Shown here: positions 53,119-62,619 of the stretch, in pieces
How positions within the stretch are numbered: the first letter of the stretch is position 1
How the letters are laid out: each line of letters begins with the position of its first letter
The notes under the pieces: model-generated
The model's input: the letters and a program-made list of their open reading frames with translations, nothing else
What the model was told of the DNA's origin: nothing
Database searches by the model: none
NCBI RefSeq assembly: GCF_002920895.1
Contig: NZ_PQVG01000001.1
Span: 248,001 to 312,000 of the forward strand
Source of the DNA: Flavobacterium alvei
Lineage (GTDB): Bacteria > Bacteroidota > Bacteroidia > Flavobacteriales > Flavobacteriaceae
Length of the DNA stretch: 64,000 nucleotides
Reading direction: 5' to 3'
Made by a program: the position numbers and the translations under genes

Positions 53119-56022
53119 TTATTTTACTTTATTTTGATTCGAATTGGGTTTCAATTCATCAGGGCTATCTTTCGTATAGGTATTAAATATTTCTTTTGAT
53201 GGGCTTAGAAATAGATCCTGGATTACATCCAAAGTCAAGCTGTTTTTGGGACTAAATTGATCTGAATTCATATACTCTTGAAGCGATAAAAACAATTGTT
53301 TTGCAGCTGGTTTGTTTTCCAAATCTGGACTCAAATTGGCACTACTTACAATGATTTTCCCTTTACCTACTTGGGCTTCAAATACTAAAGCCAACCTGCG
53401 ATTCATAAACCAAGTATCAATAGGTTGAATTAAAGGTCGGAAATCTACCGGAAAATCTTCGAGATTCATTACTTGCGAGCGATTTTGAATTTCCCACCAT
53501 TGCAAATCAGAGTGGAAACTTGTTGGAAAATTGGAAAAAGCAGGACTTTTATCCTGAATTAGCATCCCTGTAACGTGAGGCGGACGCATTTTGAACCAAG
53601 AGGTATTCCAAAAAACAGGCAAAAAGTGCATTTCCACTTCTTTACCTTTTACCACTTTTCCTGAGGCATTCAAAAATACTTTTCCACCATTATTCAAAAC
53701 CTCTTTGGCTTTTTCGTCCAAAGTTGTCGTGTAATAAATCGCTGGGGAAACTTCCACTTTTTGATCAGGATACACCCAAAAATTCCAGTCGTTGACAAAA
53801 GCAGTATCGTTGACTTTTACTTCCAATTTTAATTTCGAAGCTTCTTTAATATCGACTAATGGAAAACTAAGATTTCCAACGAATTGACCATTTCCATTTT
53901 CGAAAGTTTTAGGATCAAAACTTCCTGAAGAAAGAATATTTCCTTTTTCGTTTTGAATCGTCCAACTAATTATAGCATTTTTTAATGGCGTTTTTCCTGA
54001 ATGAAACAGCACAATTTCTGCCTTAAAGGTTTCAGCATTGGTATATGCAAACTTTGGAATCTTGGCCAAAGGAACTGTAGAATTACAAAATCGACTGTAT
54101 TCAGCAGCAGTTACATATCCTTTTTCTTGAAAAAAAGCATCCAAAACACCCACTAAAGCCGTTCCTTGACCCGGAAAATCCTGTAATCCTAATGCTTGAA
54201 AACCTCCGTAACCAGGCGTTCTCAACATTTTTTCGATTTCGTTTTTATAACACAACACCTGTAACTTTCCAGAGGCAATCAAAAAATCTTTGCTTTGATT
54301 TCCCATATGGTGATCATCTAAATCTTCGCGGAACATTTCGAAATTTTTGGCTCTGTAAACTCCTGTGTATTTTTGAATTTCATCGAAATTTGGAAAAACA
54401 CAATATTGACCAATTTCGTGTGACACAAAAGGAACTTTAAATGGTGCAATTCCGGAGCTAAAATCAGATTCGGTTTCAGGCATTTTTTCCCATTTCAAAC
54501 CTCTAACTCCCCCACGAGATTGATATTCAGCATTGGGAACAACTGGCCAGCTACCACCAACTGACATTCCGGTATAAACTCTTCGGTTGTCTTTTGCTTT
54601 CCAAAAATCAACAAATTCATTCAAGTATTTCACTTGGTTTCCTGCAGGCTCATTCCCAGCAGACAACATTGTAAAAGAAGCGTAATTGCCGTATTCCTTT
54701 GCCATTCGCGTGGTTTCGTCATACAAAAATTTATCTACAGGCTGACCCAATCCTATTTTTGGTCCGTGGTTAGGCCAACTCGGGCCTTCGGGTTGCAAAT
54801 AAAAACCCACTTTATCGGCAGCAATAAAAGCTGCTTCAGGAGGACACCACGAATGAAAACGAACGTGGTTCAAACCATAAGACTTTATTTTTTTAAAGAT
54901 AATTTCCCAAGCCTCGACCGTAGTTGCCGGATAACCAGTTAACGGAAATTCGCAATTATGAACCGTTCCTCGAAGAACAACAGGATTGCCGTTTATTAAA
55001 AAGCGGTTGCCTTCAATTTTGAATTCACGCATTCCAAACTGGACTTTTTTCGAGTTTTTTATTTGTTTCGAAACCAATTTTACTTCCAGATTGTACAAAG
55101 CTGGATCAAATTCATCCCAAGTCAGCATTCCTTTTCCGAAAGGCAATTCGACTTCGATGGTGTTTTTTCCCAATTTGGACACCGAAATCGGGCTAAAAAT
55201 TTCTTGAGTTTTATCAGATTCGTTAGTGTTGAAACTTTTGGCAGCTATGGCAATTTTGCCGTTAAAATTATTTTGGGTACTGTTGTTGACCGTGATTTTT
55301 ACCCGAGCTTTTCGATTTTTTATGTCAGGATAAATCTGTACATCGTCTATATATACTGGAGAAGCAGCCTCCAACTCCATTTTTCCGATAATACCATTCC
55401 AATTTCCTTGAGTATGATCGGTGACGCTATGGGAATCTGGTCCCACATTTATTTTTTTGATTTGATTGTCAATTCTAATAGAAATCCGCTGCTTTCCGGG
55501 AACAAGATATTTACTCAAATCATAGTTGTGAGGAGCAACGAGTGAGTTTTGCAAACCTACTTCCTGATCGTTTACCCAAACCCTAGTTTCGATATGGGCT
55601 CTTTCTAAATGGAGCACTATTCGTTGCCCTTTCCAATTCTTAGGAATGTTTACTTCTTTTTGATACCAAGCCACGCCAACATAATGTTTTGCAGGAGTCA
55701 ACCAAAAGGGAATATGTATGTTTCCAGGCTCGCGAAACTTTTTTAATCGAGGTACAAAATAGTAAGAACTGTCATAAATAGAGCCTGTCCATTTGGTTTT
55801 CAAAGTAATTTCATCGCCTTTCAAGTTTTCGGCCATTGAACCTGGCAGATGAATTACATCTGCCAATTTTTTGTTGTACCATTTTGCTGTGACACCTTCG
55901 TCATTTTGATCCATTTGAAAAAGCCAATTGCCTTTCAAATTAATTACTTGAGCCTTACTATTGAAACTGCTTAAAGAAAATAATGCTAAAAAAAGCAAGC
56001 AGATATAACTATTTCTATTCAT
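53119..56022 (-). CDS. GH2 family glycosidase, second copy, divergent
   Basis: A 967-residue secreted GH2-type enzyme with a signal peptide (SFNSKAQ). The N-terminal sugar-binding jelly roll (about 25-220) has AWYQKEVNIPKNWKGQRI and ETRVWVNDQEVG. The Ig-like middle runs to about 330 and the barrel starts at LINGNPVVLRGTVHNCEF. NHVRFHSWCPPEAAF, SAGNEPAGN with acid/base Glu458 and FVSHEIGQY with probable nucleophile Glu536 are visible. Residues about 760-910 form an extra alpha/beta part (AKEVLNNGGKVFLNASG, GKGKIIVSSANLSPD) that resembles an amidotransferase-like Rossmann fold and is not standard in GH2. It lies 13 bases after the GH35 stop. GH2 enzymes of this long type occur in rhamnogalacturonan loci; the exact substrate is unknown. 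Confidence 0.83.
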   Translation of the reverse strand: MNRNSYICLLFLALFSLSSFNSKAQVINLKGNWLFQMDQNDEGVTAKWYNKKLADVIHLPGSMAENLKGDEITLKTKWTGSIYDSSYYFVPRLKKFREPGNIHIPFWLTPAKHYVGVAWYQKEVNIPKNWKGQRIVLHLERAHIETRVWVNDQEVGLQNSLVAPHNYDLSKYLVPGKQRISIRIDNQIKKINVGPDSHSVTDHTQGNWNGIIGKMELEAASPVYIDDVQIYPDIKNRKARVKITVNNSTQNNFNGKIAIAAKSFNTNESDKTQEIFSPISVSKLGKNTIEVELPFGKGMLTWDEFDPALYNLEVKLVSKQIKNSKKVQFGMREFKIEGNRFLINGNPVVLRGTVHNCEFPLTGYPATTVEAWEIIFKKIKSYGLNHVRFHSWCPPEAAFIAADKVGFYLQPEGPSWPNHGPKIGLGQPVDKFLYDETTRMAKEYGNYASFTMLSAGNEPAGNQVKYLNEFVDFWKAKDNRRVYTGMSVGGSWPVVPNAEYQSRGGVRGLKWEKMPETESDFSSGIAPFKVPFVSHEIGQYCVFPNFDEIQKYTGVYRAKNFEMFREDLDDHHMGNQSKDFLIASGKLQVLCYKNEIEKMLRTPGYGGFQALGLQDFPGQGTALVGVLDAFFQEKGYVTAAEYSRFCNSTVPLAKIPKFAYTNAETFKAEIVLFHSGKTPLKNAIISWTIQNEKGNILSSGSFDPKTFENGNGQFVGNLSFPLVDIKEASKLKLEVKVNDTAFVNDWNFWVYPDQKVEVSPAIYYTTTLDEKAKEVLNNGGKVFLNASGKVVKGKEVEMHFLPVFWNTSWFKMRPPHVTGMLIQDKSPAFSNFPTSFHSDLQWWEIQNRSQVMNLEDFPVDFRPLIQPIDTWFMNRRLALVFEAQVGKGKIIVSSANLSPDLENKPAAKQLFLSLQEYMNSDQFSPKNSLTLDVIQDLFLSPSKEIFNTYTKDSPDELKPNSNQNKVK

Positions 56023-56035
56023 TAGGTTATTTTTT

Positions 56036-58384
56036 TTATTTCTTAATAGAAAACAAGGATGATTTAATAAAGAAACGATAGGAATTCACATTTCCATTGG
56101 TACTTTTATCGGTTCTGGGTAAATATTTAAAGCCTTTAATTTTTACAATTTCATCCATATTGACAACAACATGATGGGGATGCGGCGTTTTTGAAACCGT
56201 CCAAGCCGTGGACCAAAAAGTAGATTCCTGTTGGTCGAATATTTTTTCGGCCGAATAGTTTCCTACTGAAATTTCTTCGCTGTCTGCATAAATTATTTTC
56301 CATTTAGAACGATTAATCGGCAATCCATCTACGCCAATTAATTCAAATTCAGCCATACTGCTACTTTGGTCTTTTGGATTTTGAGAACTTAATGCCTCAA
56401 AACAAAAATACTGCCCTTCACTTTCTTTATCAAAAATCACTTCTTTCCAACCTTGCCCTGCAATAAACGAGCCAGAATTGACAGGAGCTTCAGCAGAAAG
56501 ATCGAGAGTTTCTCCTTTTTTTCGGTGCAAAAGCGATTCGTCTATCACTATTTTGTCTAAAACAGGAGTTGTAACTCCTGAAATTTGAGTTGCTGTGGGT
56601 GTTTCTAAATCGAGAATTATGATTTCATTTTTTCCTTTTTTCAACCAACATCCCGGCATATACAGGGTTTGTTGAGGACCAACTTTCCAATAACGACCTA
56701 AATTATATCCGTTTACCCAAACCATTCCTTTGCCCCAACTGCTCATGTCGATATAGGTGTCGCCAGTGGATTTCAAATCAAAAGAAGCTTTGTACCAAGC
56801 TGGGCCGTTGGCTTTTTGCGGTTTGAATTTCAGGTTTTTCTGGAAATCGTAATCCACCGAAAAATTGAAAACTTCCCAATTAGTAAGGTTGGTGGTATTC
56901 GAAGCGACAAGCATTTCCACTTTTTCGGTAATCCCTTTTCGGTCAATGATGGTTTTGCCGTAATTGACGCGTCCCATCGCTTCTACCAAAATATCAAGGA
57001 CATCGCCTTTTTTGACAGCAGGTATTTCGATGGTGTTTTCGTCTTTGCGTCGATCCAGGTTTCCAATGAGTTTTCCATTGACATAAATGTTTGCCCAATC
57101 ACGCAATTCGGTAATTTTTAATTTAAAAGCCGTCTTGGATTCCGGCAATTGGGTGCGATACAAAATGCGTCCCCAACCTTGGTCAAAGGCCTCCATCGAT
57201 TTTATGGTTTCCGATGTATTGGCTTTTGGAAGATTTTCGAATAGCGATGCCGTTTCCTCAAATCGAATCTGCGGGATCGAAATTGCTGGATAATTTACCG
57301 GAGGTTCTGGAATTGTTTCTCCCGGATTCAGGTAGTTTTTCATTAAATCACGAACAGCATAAAATTTGTCTGTAGGTAATCCTGCCTCATTTATTGGAGC
57401 ATTATAATCGTAAGATGCGACCATTGCTCCAAAAGGCGGTGCATTGGATCCGCCCCATTGTCCAAACGAAGTACCACCGTGAGCCATATAAAGACTAAAC
57501 GAAATTTGGCGATCCAACATATCTTTTAAACTGCCGATGAAACTGCTAATCGAACGGGTTTCGTGTGCTCGTCCCCAATAATCGAACCAGCCTGTCCAAT
57601 ATTCGCTACACATTAATGGTGCTTTTGGATAAATTTCTTTGTATTTTTGAAATTGCTGCTCGATGTTGGAACCTGCTCCAAAGTTTAAAGCGGTATAAAC
57701 GCCATCCACATCGTATTTGAAGAAGTTGGAACTCCAGTCGCAACGGAACAATTGCACTTTGTCGAAACCAGAAGCACGTACTGCATCACGAACTTTGCCC
57801 ATATAAGCTATATCATTCCCGAAAACGCCGTATTCATTTTCCACCTGAACCATAATGATGTTTCCACCGTTTTGAATTTGGTAGGGAGCCAATTGTTTGC
57901 CAACCTGCTTTAAATAGTTGATAGAACGCTCCATAAAATAGGTATCGTCTTTAGTGCGTACTTGGATATCACTTTTCTTCAGCAACCACCAAGGCAAACC
58001 GCCCATATCCCATTCGGCACAAGCATAAGGACCGGGACGGACAATGCAATACATTCCGTTTTTCTGGATGAGTCTCACAAATTCGGCCACATCTTTTTGT
58101 CCTGTAAAATCAAATTGATCGGGTTTTTGTTCGTGAAAATTCCAAAAAAGATAAATACAAATCGTATTCATTCCCATTGCTTTGCACATTTGGATTCGCT
58201 GTTCCCAATATTCGCGAGGAATTCTCGGAAAATGGATTTCGCCGGCACGGACCAAAAATGGTTTTCCATTAAGCAAAAATGTATTTTCTCCAGCCTCAAA
58301 AGTTCCCGGTTGCTTCGAAACTTGTGCATTTGCTGTCAGTGTCATAAAAATGACTAGAGCCAGAATTAGTTTTGATACTTTCAT
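56036..58384 (-). CDS. GH35 beta-galactosidase with C-terminal discoidin domain
   Basis: A 782-residue secreted GH35 enzyme. I start it at 58384 (MKVSKLILAL) because it opens a signal peptide cleaved near TANAQ; the upstream in-frame Met at 58456 would overlap the esterase gene. The barrel (about 28-350) has VRAGEIHFPRIPREYW, RPGPYACAEWDMGGLPWWL, acid/base Glu184 in VENEYG and nucleophile Glu261 in CSEYWTGWFD, then AHGGTSFG. Two jelly-roll domains follow (for example RDWANIYVNGKLIGNL, MVWVNGYNLGRYWKVGPQQ), and a discoidin-like domain ends the chain (about 660-780). It removes terminal beta-galactose. The gap to the esterase gene is 61 bases, to the next GH2 gene 13. Confidence 0.92.
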   Translation of the reverse strand: MKVSKLILALVIFMTLTANAQVSKQPGTFEAGENTFLLNGKPFLVRAGEIHFPRIPREYWEQRIQMCKAMGMNTICIYLFWNFHEQKPDQFDFTGQKDVAEFVRLIQKNGMYCIVRPGPYACAEWDMGGLPWWLLKKSDIQVRTKDDTYFMERSINYLKQVGKQLAPYQIQNGGNIIMVQVENEYGVFGNDIAYMGKVRDAVRASGFDKVQLFRCDWSSNFFKYDVDGVYTALNFGAGSNIEQQFQKYKEIYPKAPLMCSEYWTGWFDYWGRAHETRSISSFIGSLKDMLDRQISFSLYMAHGGTSFGQWGGSNAPPFGAMVASYDYNAPINEAGLPTDKFYAVRDLMKNYLNPGETIPEPPVNYPAISIPQIRFEETASLFENLPKANTSETIKSMEAFDQGWGRILYRTQLPESKTAFKLKITELRDWANIYVNGKLIGNLDRRKDENTIEIPAVKKGDVLDILVEAMGRVNYGKTIIDRKGITEKVEMLVASNTTNLTNWEVFNFSVDYDFQKNLKFKPQKANGPAWYKASFDLKSTGDTYIDMSSWGKGMVWVNGYNLGRYWKVGPQQTLYMPGCWLKKGKNEIIILDLETPTATQISGVTTPVLDKIVIDESLLHRKKGETLDLSAEAPVNSGSFIAGQGWKEVIFDKESEGQYFCFEALSSQNPKDQSSSMAEFELIGVDGLPINRSKWKIIYADSEEISVGNYSAEKIFDQQESTFWSTAWTVSKTPHPHHVVVNMDEIVKIKGFKYLPRTDKSTNGNVNSYRFFIKSSLFSIKK

Positions 58385-58445
58385 ATTTTTTTTCAATTTC
58401 TTTATTTTTTTCAAAAATACATTTATGATACAGATTTTGGAAGGA

Positions 58446-60083
58446 TTAATTTCCAATAAATTCTATTATCTGTGACGCGATGATTTCCTGACCGGAGCCT
58501 GCCATATGAATTCCGTCTTGTGCATAATAATCGAGTATGCCTAATAACGGATTATAGATGTCTATTACTTCAAAATCATATTGGGCTGCGACTGTTTTTA
58601 ATTGAGGCAATAATGCCTGCAATCGTTCATTGCTTCCGGAATATTTATCCAAAATATTATTTGTCCTAATAGGAGGTGGCGTTACAAACAGAAATTTTGT
58701 TTTTGATTTTTTAACTATGGAATGGCTTTTTATTTTATTCAGTAACTTGTCAAAGTTGGTTGCTACTTCATTTTGGTTGTCGGCAAATACTTTTTTGGTG
58801 TCATTGGTGCCTAAACAAACAATAATATAATCGTATTTTTTGTTTCCAATTTTCTGTTGGGCTTCATTCAAATAGTCATCAATGTTGGTCAGTGCATTGA
58901 GGTCTTTTTTTCCAAGATTATCAAATCCAATGGTTCTTCCTCCTTTGGAAATATTGTAGATAAACGATTCTGGCATCCTCTTTTTTAATTGGTCAACCCA
59001 GCCGTCTTTGTTGGCTCCATTGGAATCACCGAGAGTTAAAATAGTATGCTTTAGCGATGTTGTGGCTTTGTGTGGAATTAATCCCAAAGCCTGGGGAATT
59101 TGCTCATGACCACCTTCAAAAATGGTTAATTGAATGTTGTTGAATTTTCGAGAGAGATAGATGTTGCGATCAAATAATTTTTCTTCTTTCTTGTAATCGG
59201 GGTTGAAACGTTTTGTTATCAAGTTAATGATTTCTTTTTCAGGCACAAGGTCTGAATCTTTTGCTGTTTTTGATGAAATTTCGTCAAGGTTAGTAAGCCC
59301 GTATTTGATTTCGCCAACTAAACGATTGTACATATTGATGGAATGCGTAATTGGAACAGAGCCTGTATAGCCATCGTGAATGCCCTCATAAATGTATAAT
59401 TTGGCGTTTTTTCTTAATTCCTGTGGAAATTTTTGCAATAATGGAGAACGTTTTATTGCCTCTTTACTATTGAAAACACTATCTGTTGATAGCGCTTTGA
59501 AGATGTCATCGGCATATTTTTGTTTGCGTCCAACAGATTCCCAATACCAAGTTTCTAAATCGGAAATAGGTGCCCAGGCCGAAAAGGTTTTAACGGGATA
59601 TTGAACATTCATATAAGCCGCCAATGTGGCAAAACCTCCTCCCGAAACTCCTATAATATGTACCTCATTGGGGTCGGAATTTGTATTTTTTAATGCAAAT
59701 GCGATGGCATCTTCAATATCCGAAATAACCAGTTGACTTCCCATAGATTCGGCCGTTTTATTTGCCCCCCTAAAATCCGGATGAATGTAGTTCCAGTCTC
59801 GTGCCAGTATTTCTTTAGTTAAAGGGTCTTTTTGAGTGTAATCGGCACTCCAAGTATGAAGGCTTATTATTAATGGTTTGGGGGTTTTGCTTTTCGATGA
59901 ATATAAATATGCTTTTTGAATTTTATTATCTACAGAAGAAGGTATTTCAACCTTTTGGAAAGCACTGTCCCAATTATTTTTTGAAGTATCATCCCAAGTT
60001 GGGTCTTTTTGTGCAAACAAACTGGTCGATGTAAAAATATTTATTACACAAACTACCAAAAATGTATTTACTGATTTTATCAT
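58446..60083 (-). CDS. Two-domain esterase: alpha/beta hydrolase fused to SGNH/GDSL hydrolase
   Basis: A 545-residue secreted protein (signal peptide near TSLFAQ) with two different esterase folds. Residues about 45-335 are an alpha/beta hydrolase of the prolyl-oligopeptidase-like type: nucleophile Ser147 in GVSGGG, Asp237 in GIHDGY and His326 in EGGHE form a full triad. Residues about 345-545 are an SGNH hydrolase with Ser354 in LGDSNG, a Gly in the GGRT loop near 381, Asn427 in GTND, and Asp523/His526 in DGIHMAG. Both sites look active. In an operon of pectin side-chain enzymes, removal of acetyl (or methyl) esters from rhamnogalacturonan is the likely task. The fusion suggests two ester positions are handled together. 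No database function can be assigned by eye. Confidence 0.85.
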   Translation of the reverse strand: MIKSVNTFLVVCVINIFTSTSLFAQKDPTWDDTSKNNWDSAFQKVEIPSSVDNKIQKAYLYSSKSKTPKPLIISLHTWSADYTQKDPLTKEILARDWNYIHPDFRGANKTAESMGSQLVISDIEDAIAFALKNTNSDPNEVHIIGVSGGGFATLAAYMNVQYPVKTFSAWAPISDLETWYWESVGRKQKYADDIFKALSTDSVFNSKEAIKRSPLLQKFPQELRKNAKLYIYEGIHDGYTGSVPITHSINMYNRLVGEIKYGLTNLDEISSKTAKDSDLVPEKEIINLITKRFNPDYKKEEKLFDRNIYLSRKFNNIQLTIFEGGHEQIPQALGLIPHKATTSLKHTILTLGDSNGANKDGWVDQLKKRMPESFIYNISKGGRTIGFDNLGKKDLNALTNIDDYLNEAQQKIGNKKYDYIIVCLGTNDTKKVFADNQNEVATNFDKLLNKIKSHSIVKKSKTKFLFVTPPPIRTNNILDKYSGSNERLQALLPQLKTVAAQYDFEVIDIYNPLLGILDYYAQDGIHMAGSGQEIIASQIIEFIGN

Positions 60084-60101
60084 AATTATAAATTACCTTA
60101 T

Positions 60102-60188
60102 CTAAGTTCCGAAACTTGTACCTGAGCCATTAGAGCCATAAAAATGACGAGGGCAAGTAAGTAGTTTAGATGTTTTCAATAATCTCAT
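60102..60188 (-). pseudogene. Remnant of a GH35-type gene start (signal-peptide fragment)
   Basis: The gap between the esterase and the second GH35 gene has an ATG (60188-60186) that overlaps the GH35 stop as ATGA, followed by 28 codons to TAG (60104-60102). After about 11 codons (MRLLKTSKLLT) a shift of reading frame gives LALVIFMALMAQVQVSEL, which closely matches the signal peptide of the GH35 gene that starts at 58384 (LALVIFMTLTANAQVSK). The DNA is also visibly alike, with CATAAAAATGAC shared in both. It is best read as what is left of a deleted, frameshifted secreted-glycosidase gene once coupled to the upstream GH35. A translated 28-residue leader peptide is the other possibility. Confidence 0.6.
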
Positions 60189-62617
60189 TTTCTATTCAAT
60201 TGTATATTTACCTTGTATTCAACCGAAATCAAAGGGGATTTGATTTCCAGAAAACTTTTTTTATCACGAAAATCAGGTAGCACTTCTTTCTCTAGATAGT
60301 TTAAATAAGGAGCATCTTTGGCCATTGGCATAAAATAAAAATACATATCAGTTGTTTTCAAGGCTTCCTGATATTTTTTAAGTCCAATAGTCCAAGGCTT
60401 GCTGGTGTAAAGATCGTCCGTTTGCAACTCGCCGTTCATCATACAAATACCCCGATCGCCACGATAATCGAAGGTAATAAAAATGTCATTCACTTTCGAC
60501 AAATCGAGACTGCCGGCTTTAAGCACAAAATGACTGGCGTCTGCCTGAATCAATTGGATTCCTGTTTCAACTTTTGGCACATTCACGCTCCATTCGTTGA
60601 TGTTTTTCAGTTGCGATTTGACCTTGGTTATCGTGCCTTCCATTGAGGTGACATTGGCGGAAGCCGGATAAATGGCAAAATCGATATGTTCCTGATTTTT
60701 GCTAATGAATGATATTTGTTCACCATTTTCCAATACCAATGCTTTACTGATTACCAATTTTTCATCATTGGCTTTGCCTCCAAGATAAGCGTTTTTGGCA
60801 TCGCTATCGGGCAAGACTAAAAACGAAACTCCATTTATCTGGAATTCACTCCTTTTTTCGGTTGGAAAGCTAATTACTGTATTGCCGTTTCGGATGGAAG
60901 TCTTTATTCCTGAACCATTAATTTTTACCTTGCCTTTGAATACCATTTCGGGAGCAATACCGTCAACCGTTGTCATTACGTTGTAACGCTTGTTTTTGTT
61001 GGTAAAACTACAAAATGGTTGAACGGTAGCCAAACGAATTTCGACCCCATCATAATTAACGTTGAAAGGAAAAATCGCAGAACCACCTGCTTTCAAGATA
61101 AAAGTTCCAGTTTCTGGAAATGAAACGAAACCCGATTTAGTGGTAATATCAATTTTTAAACCTTGCAAATCATTCATTATCAAATGGTCTTGAAAATTCT
61201 GCATAAACAAATAGCCTTTGTTTCCATCACTCCTCACGGAATAGCGCAAAGTCTTGGTGTTAGTGGCTTTGATGCTATCGTTGGTTGTTGGCAAAATGGG
61301 ATATAACGGAGCTAAATCGTTGCCATAGCATTTCAAGAAATAATTGATGCCTTTTAAAGGGTAAAATCCACTGCTCACATTTCCAAACTCACCAATTGGA
61401 GCTTGATAATCATACGATTTATTGTGTAATCCAGCTCCTTCGGTAAAAAAATAATTGCCAATAGAAGGTGTTGTACCGCCGTGATACATATAAAATCCAA
61501 GTCCATTGGTACCGCTGCCGACCGTTCGAACCATCAAAGGCAAAAAGCTTTCACCCGGAACACGTGGTCGTCGGGAATAAGTGACCGCCATACCTGTTCC
61601 CAACTCGGCCGCCAGCGAAGGATATAAATTTACATCGTAACTCACAGGAGAATAATCGGGTTTTTGTTGGAGATCTTTAAACAAATAAAATGGTGAAGGC
61701 TTATTGCTGGCCGACCATGACGGATAGGCGTATCCAGCCATTACAGGGATTGACTCTTTTTCGACAATAGTAGCAAATCCCCAACCTGTTGCTGTGTAAA
61801 TAGGTGCAATAAGCCCCGCTTTAAGAGCTAATTTTTTGAGTGTTTTCATATGGTCACGTCCCTCGTTTGCAAATTCGTTGCCCGAGTTGTTGATGCCCAC
61901 TCCGTCTTGGATAATTTTTTTGTCTCGTCCTGCAACAGTGCGTTCTTTGGGAGCATCCTGATAGGTAAATCCCCAGGGAGCCGTTGAATGCTGGTATTCG
62001 TTTTCCAATTGCACTCCAATAATTGGTCCGCCGTCTTTGAACATAAGTCCTTTCAATTGTTGGCCAATTTCTTGATACAACCGGTTGGTGTAGAATAAAT
62101 AAGTTTGGTCGTTGCTTCGAACATCTATCGGGCGACCATAAAGCCAATCGGGAAGACCTCCATTACGGATTTCGCCGTGAGCGAAAGGGCCAACACGCAT
62201 TAAAACTTCCAGCCCATTTTTGGCACACAATTCAGTAAATTGGCGAACATCTAAATCGCCTGTCCAATCGAATTTGCCTTCCTTGAATTCGTGCATATTC
62301 CAAAAAACATAAGTTGCCACTACGGTAATTCCTCCGGCTTTCATTTTTTTTAACTCCTCGTCCCAATATTGGTGCGGATAACGACTAAAATGGAACTCCC
62401 CGATAACGGGAATAAAAGGTTTGCCATTTCGTTCGAGATAAAAACTATTTACGGAAATTTCTTCACCAGTGGGATTTTTGCCTCCCAAATCGAGATGACC
62501 GCGTTTCACCTCGGTCTGAACTTTAGTCACATCAAGCTGGTATTTATTTTGAGCGGATAACGAAAATGCAATAAACAGCAAACTTGCCATCAGCACATTT
62601 AAAGGTCTATTTTTCAT
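60185..62617 (-). CDS. GH35 family beta-galactosidase-like enzyme, second type
   Basis: An 810-residue secreted GH35 enzyme (signal peptide near FSLSAQ), only distantly like the other GH35 of the operon. The barrel (about 55-400) has VIGEFHFSRYPHQYWDEEL, TYVFWNMHEFKEGKFDWTG, acid/base Glu207 in QLENEYQ and probable nucleophile Glu338 in LAAELGTGM, then YMYHGGTTP. The motif around the nucleophile (AELGTG rather than SEYWTG) marks a different GH35 subgroup. The C-terminal 400 residues are beta-sandwiches without clear CBM. Its stop overlaps the start of a small gene remnant. Its start lies 2 bases after the TPR gene stop. Galactose removal from pectic side chains is likely. Confidence 0.85.
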   Translation of the reverse strand: MKNRPLNVLMASLLFIAFSLSAQNKYQLDVTKVQTEVKRGHLDLGGKNPTGEEISVNSFYLERNGKPFIPVIGEFHFSRYPHQYWDEELKKMKAGGITVVATYVFWNMHEFKEGKFDWTGDLDVRQFTELCAKNGLEVLMRVGPFAHGEIRNGGLPDWLYGRPIDVRSNDQTYLFYTNRLYQEIGQQLKGLMFKDGGPIIGVQLENEYQHSTAPWGFTYQDAPKERTVAGRDKKIIQDGVGINNSGNEFANEGRDHMKTLKKLALKAGLIAPIYTATGWGFATIVEKESIPVMAGYAYPSWSASNKPSPFYLFKDLQQKPDYSPVSYDVNLYPSLAAELGTGMAVTYSRRPRVPGESFLPLMVRTVGSGTNGLGFYMYHGGTTPSIGNYFFTEGAGLHNKSYDYQAPIGEFGNVSSGFYPLKGINYFLKCYGNDLAPLYPILPTTNDSIKATNTKTLRYSVRSDGNKGYLFMQNFQDHLIMNDLQGLKIDITTKSGFVSFPETGTFILKAGGSAIFPFNVNYDGVEIRLATVQPFCSFTNKNKRYNVMTTVDGIAPEMVFKGKVKINGSGIKTSIRNGNTVISFPTEKRSEFQINGVSFLVLPDSDAKNAYLGGKANDEKLVISKALVLENGEQISFISKNQEHIDFAIYPASANVTSMEGTITKVKSQLKNINEWSVNVPKVETGIQLIQADASHFVLKAGSLDLSKVNDIFITFDYRGDRGICMMNGELQTDDLYTSKPWTIGLKKYQEALKTTDMYFYFMPMAKDAPYLNYLEKEVLPDFRDKKSFLEIKSPLISVEYKVNIQLNRK

Positions 62618-62619
62618 TT

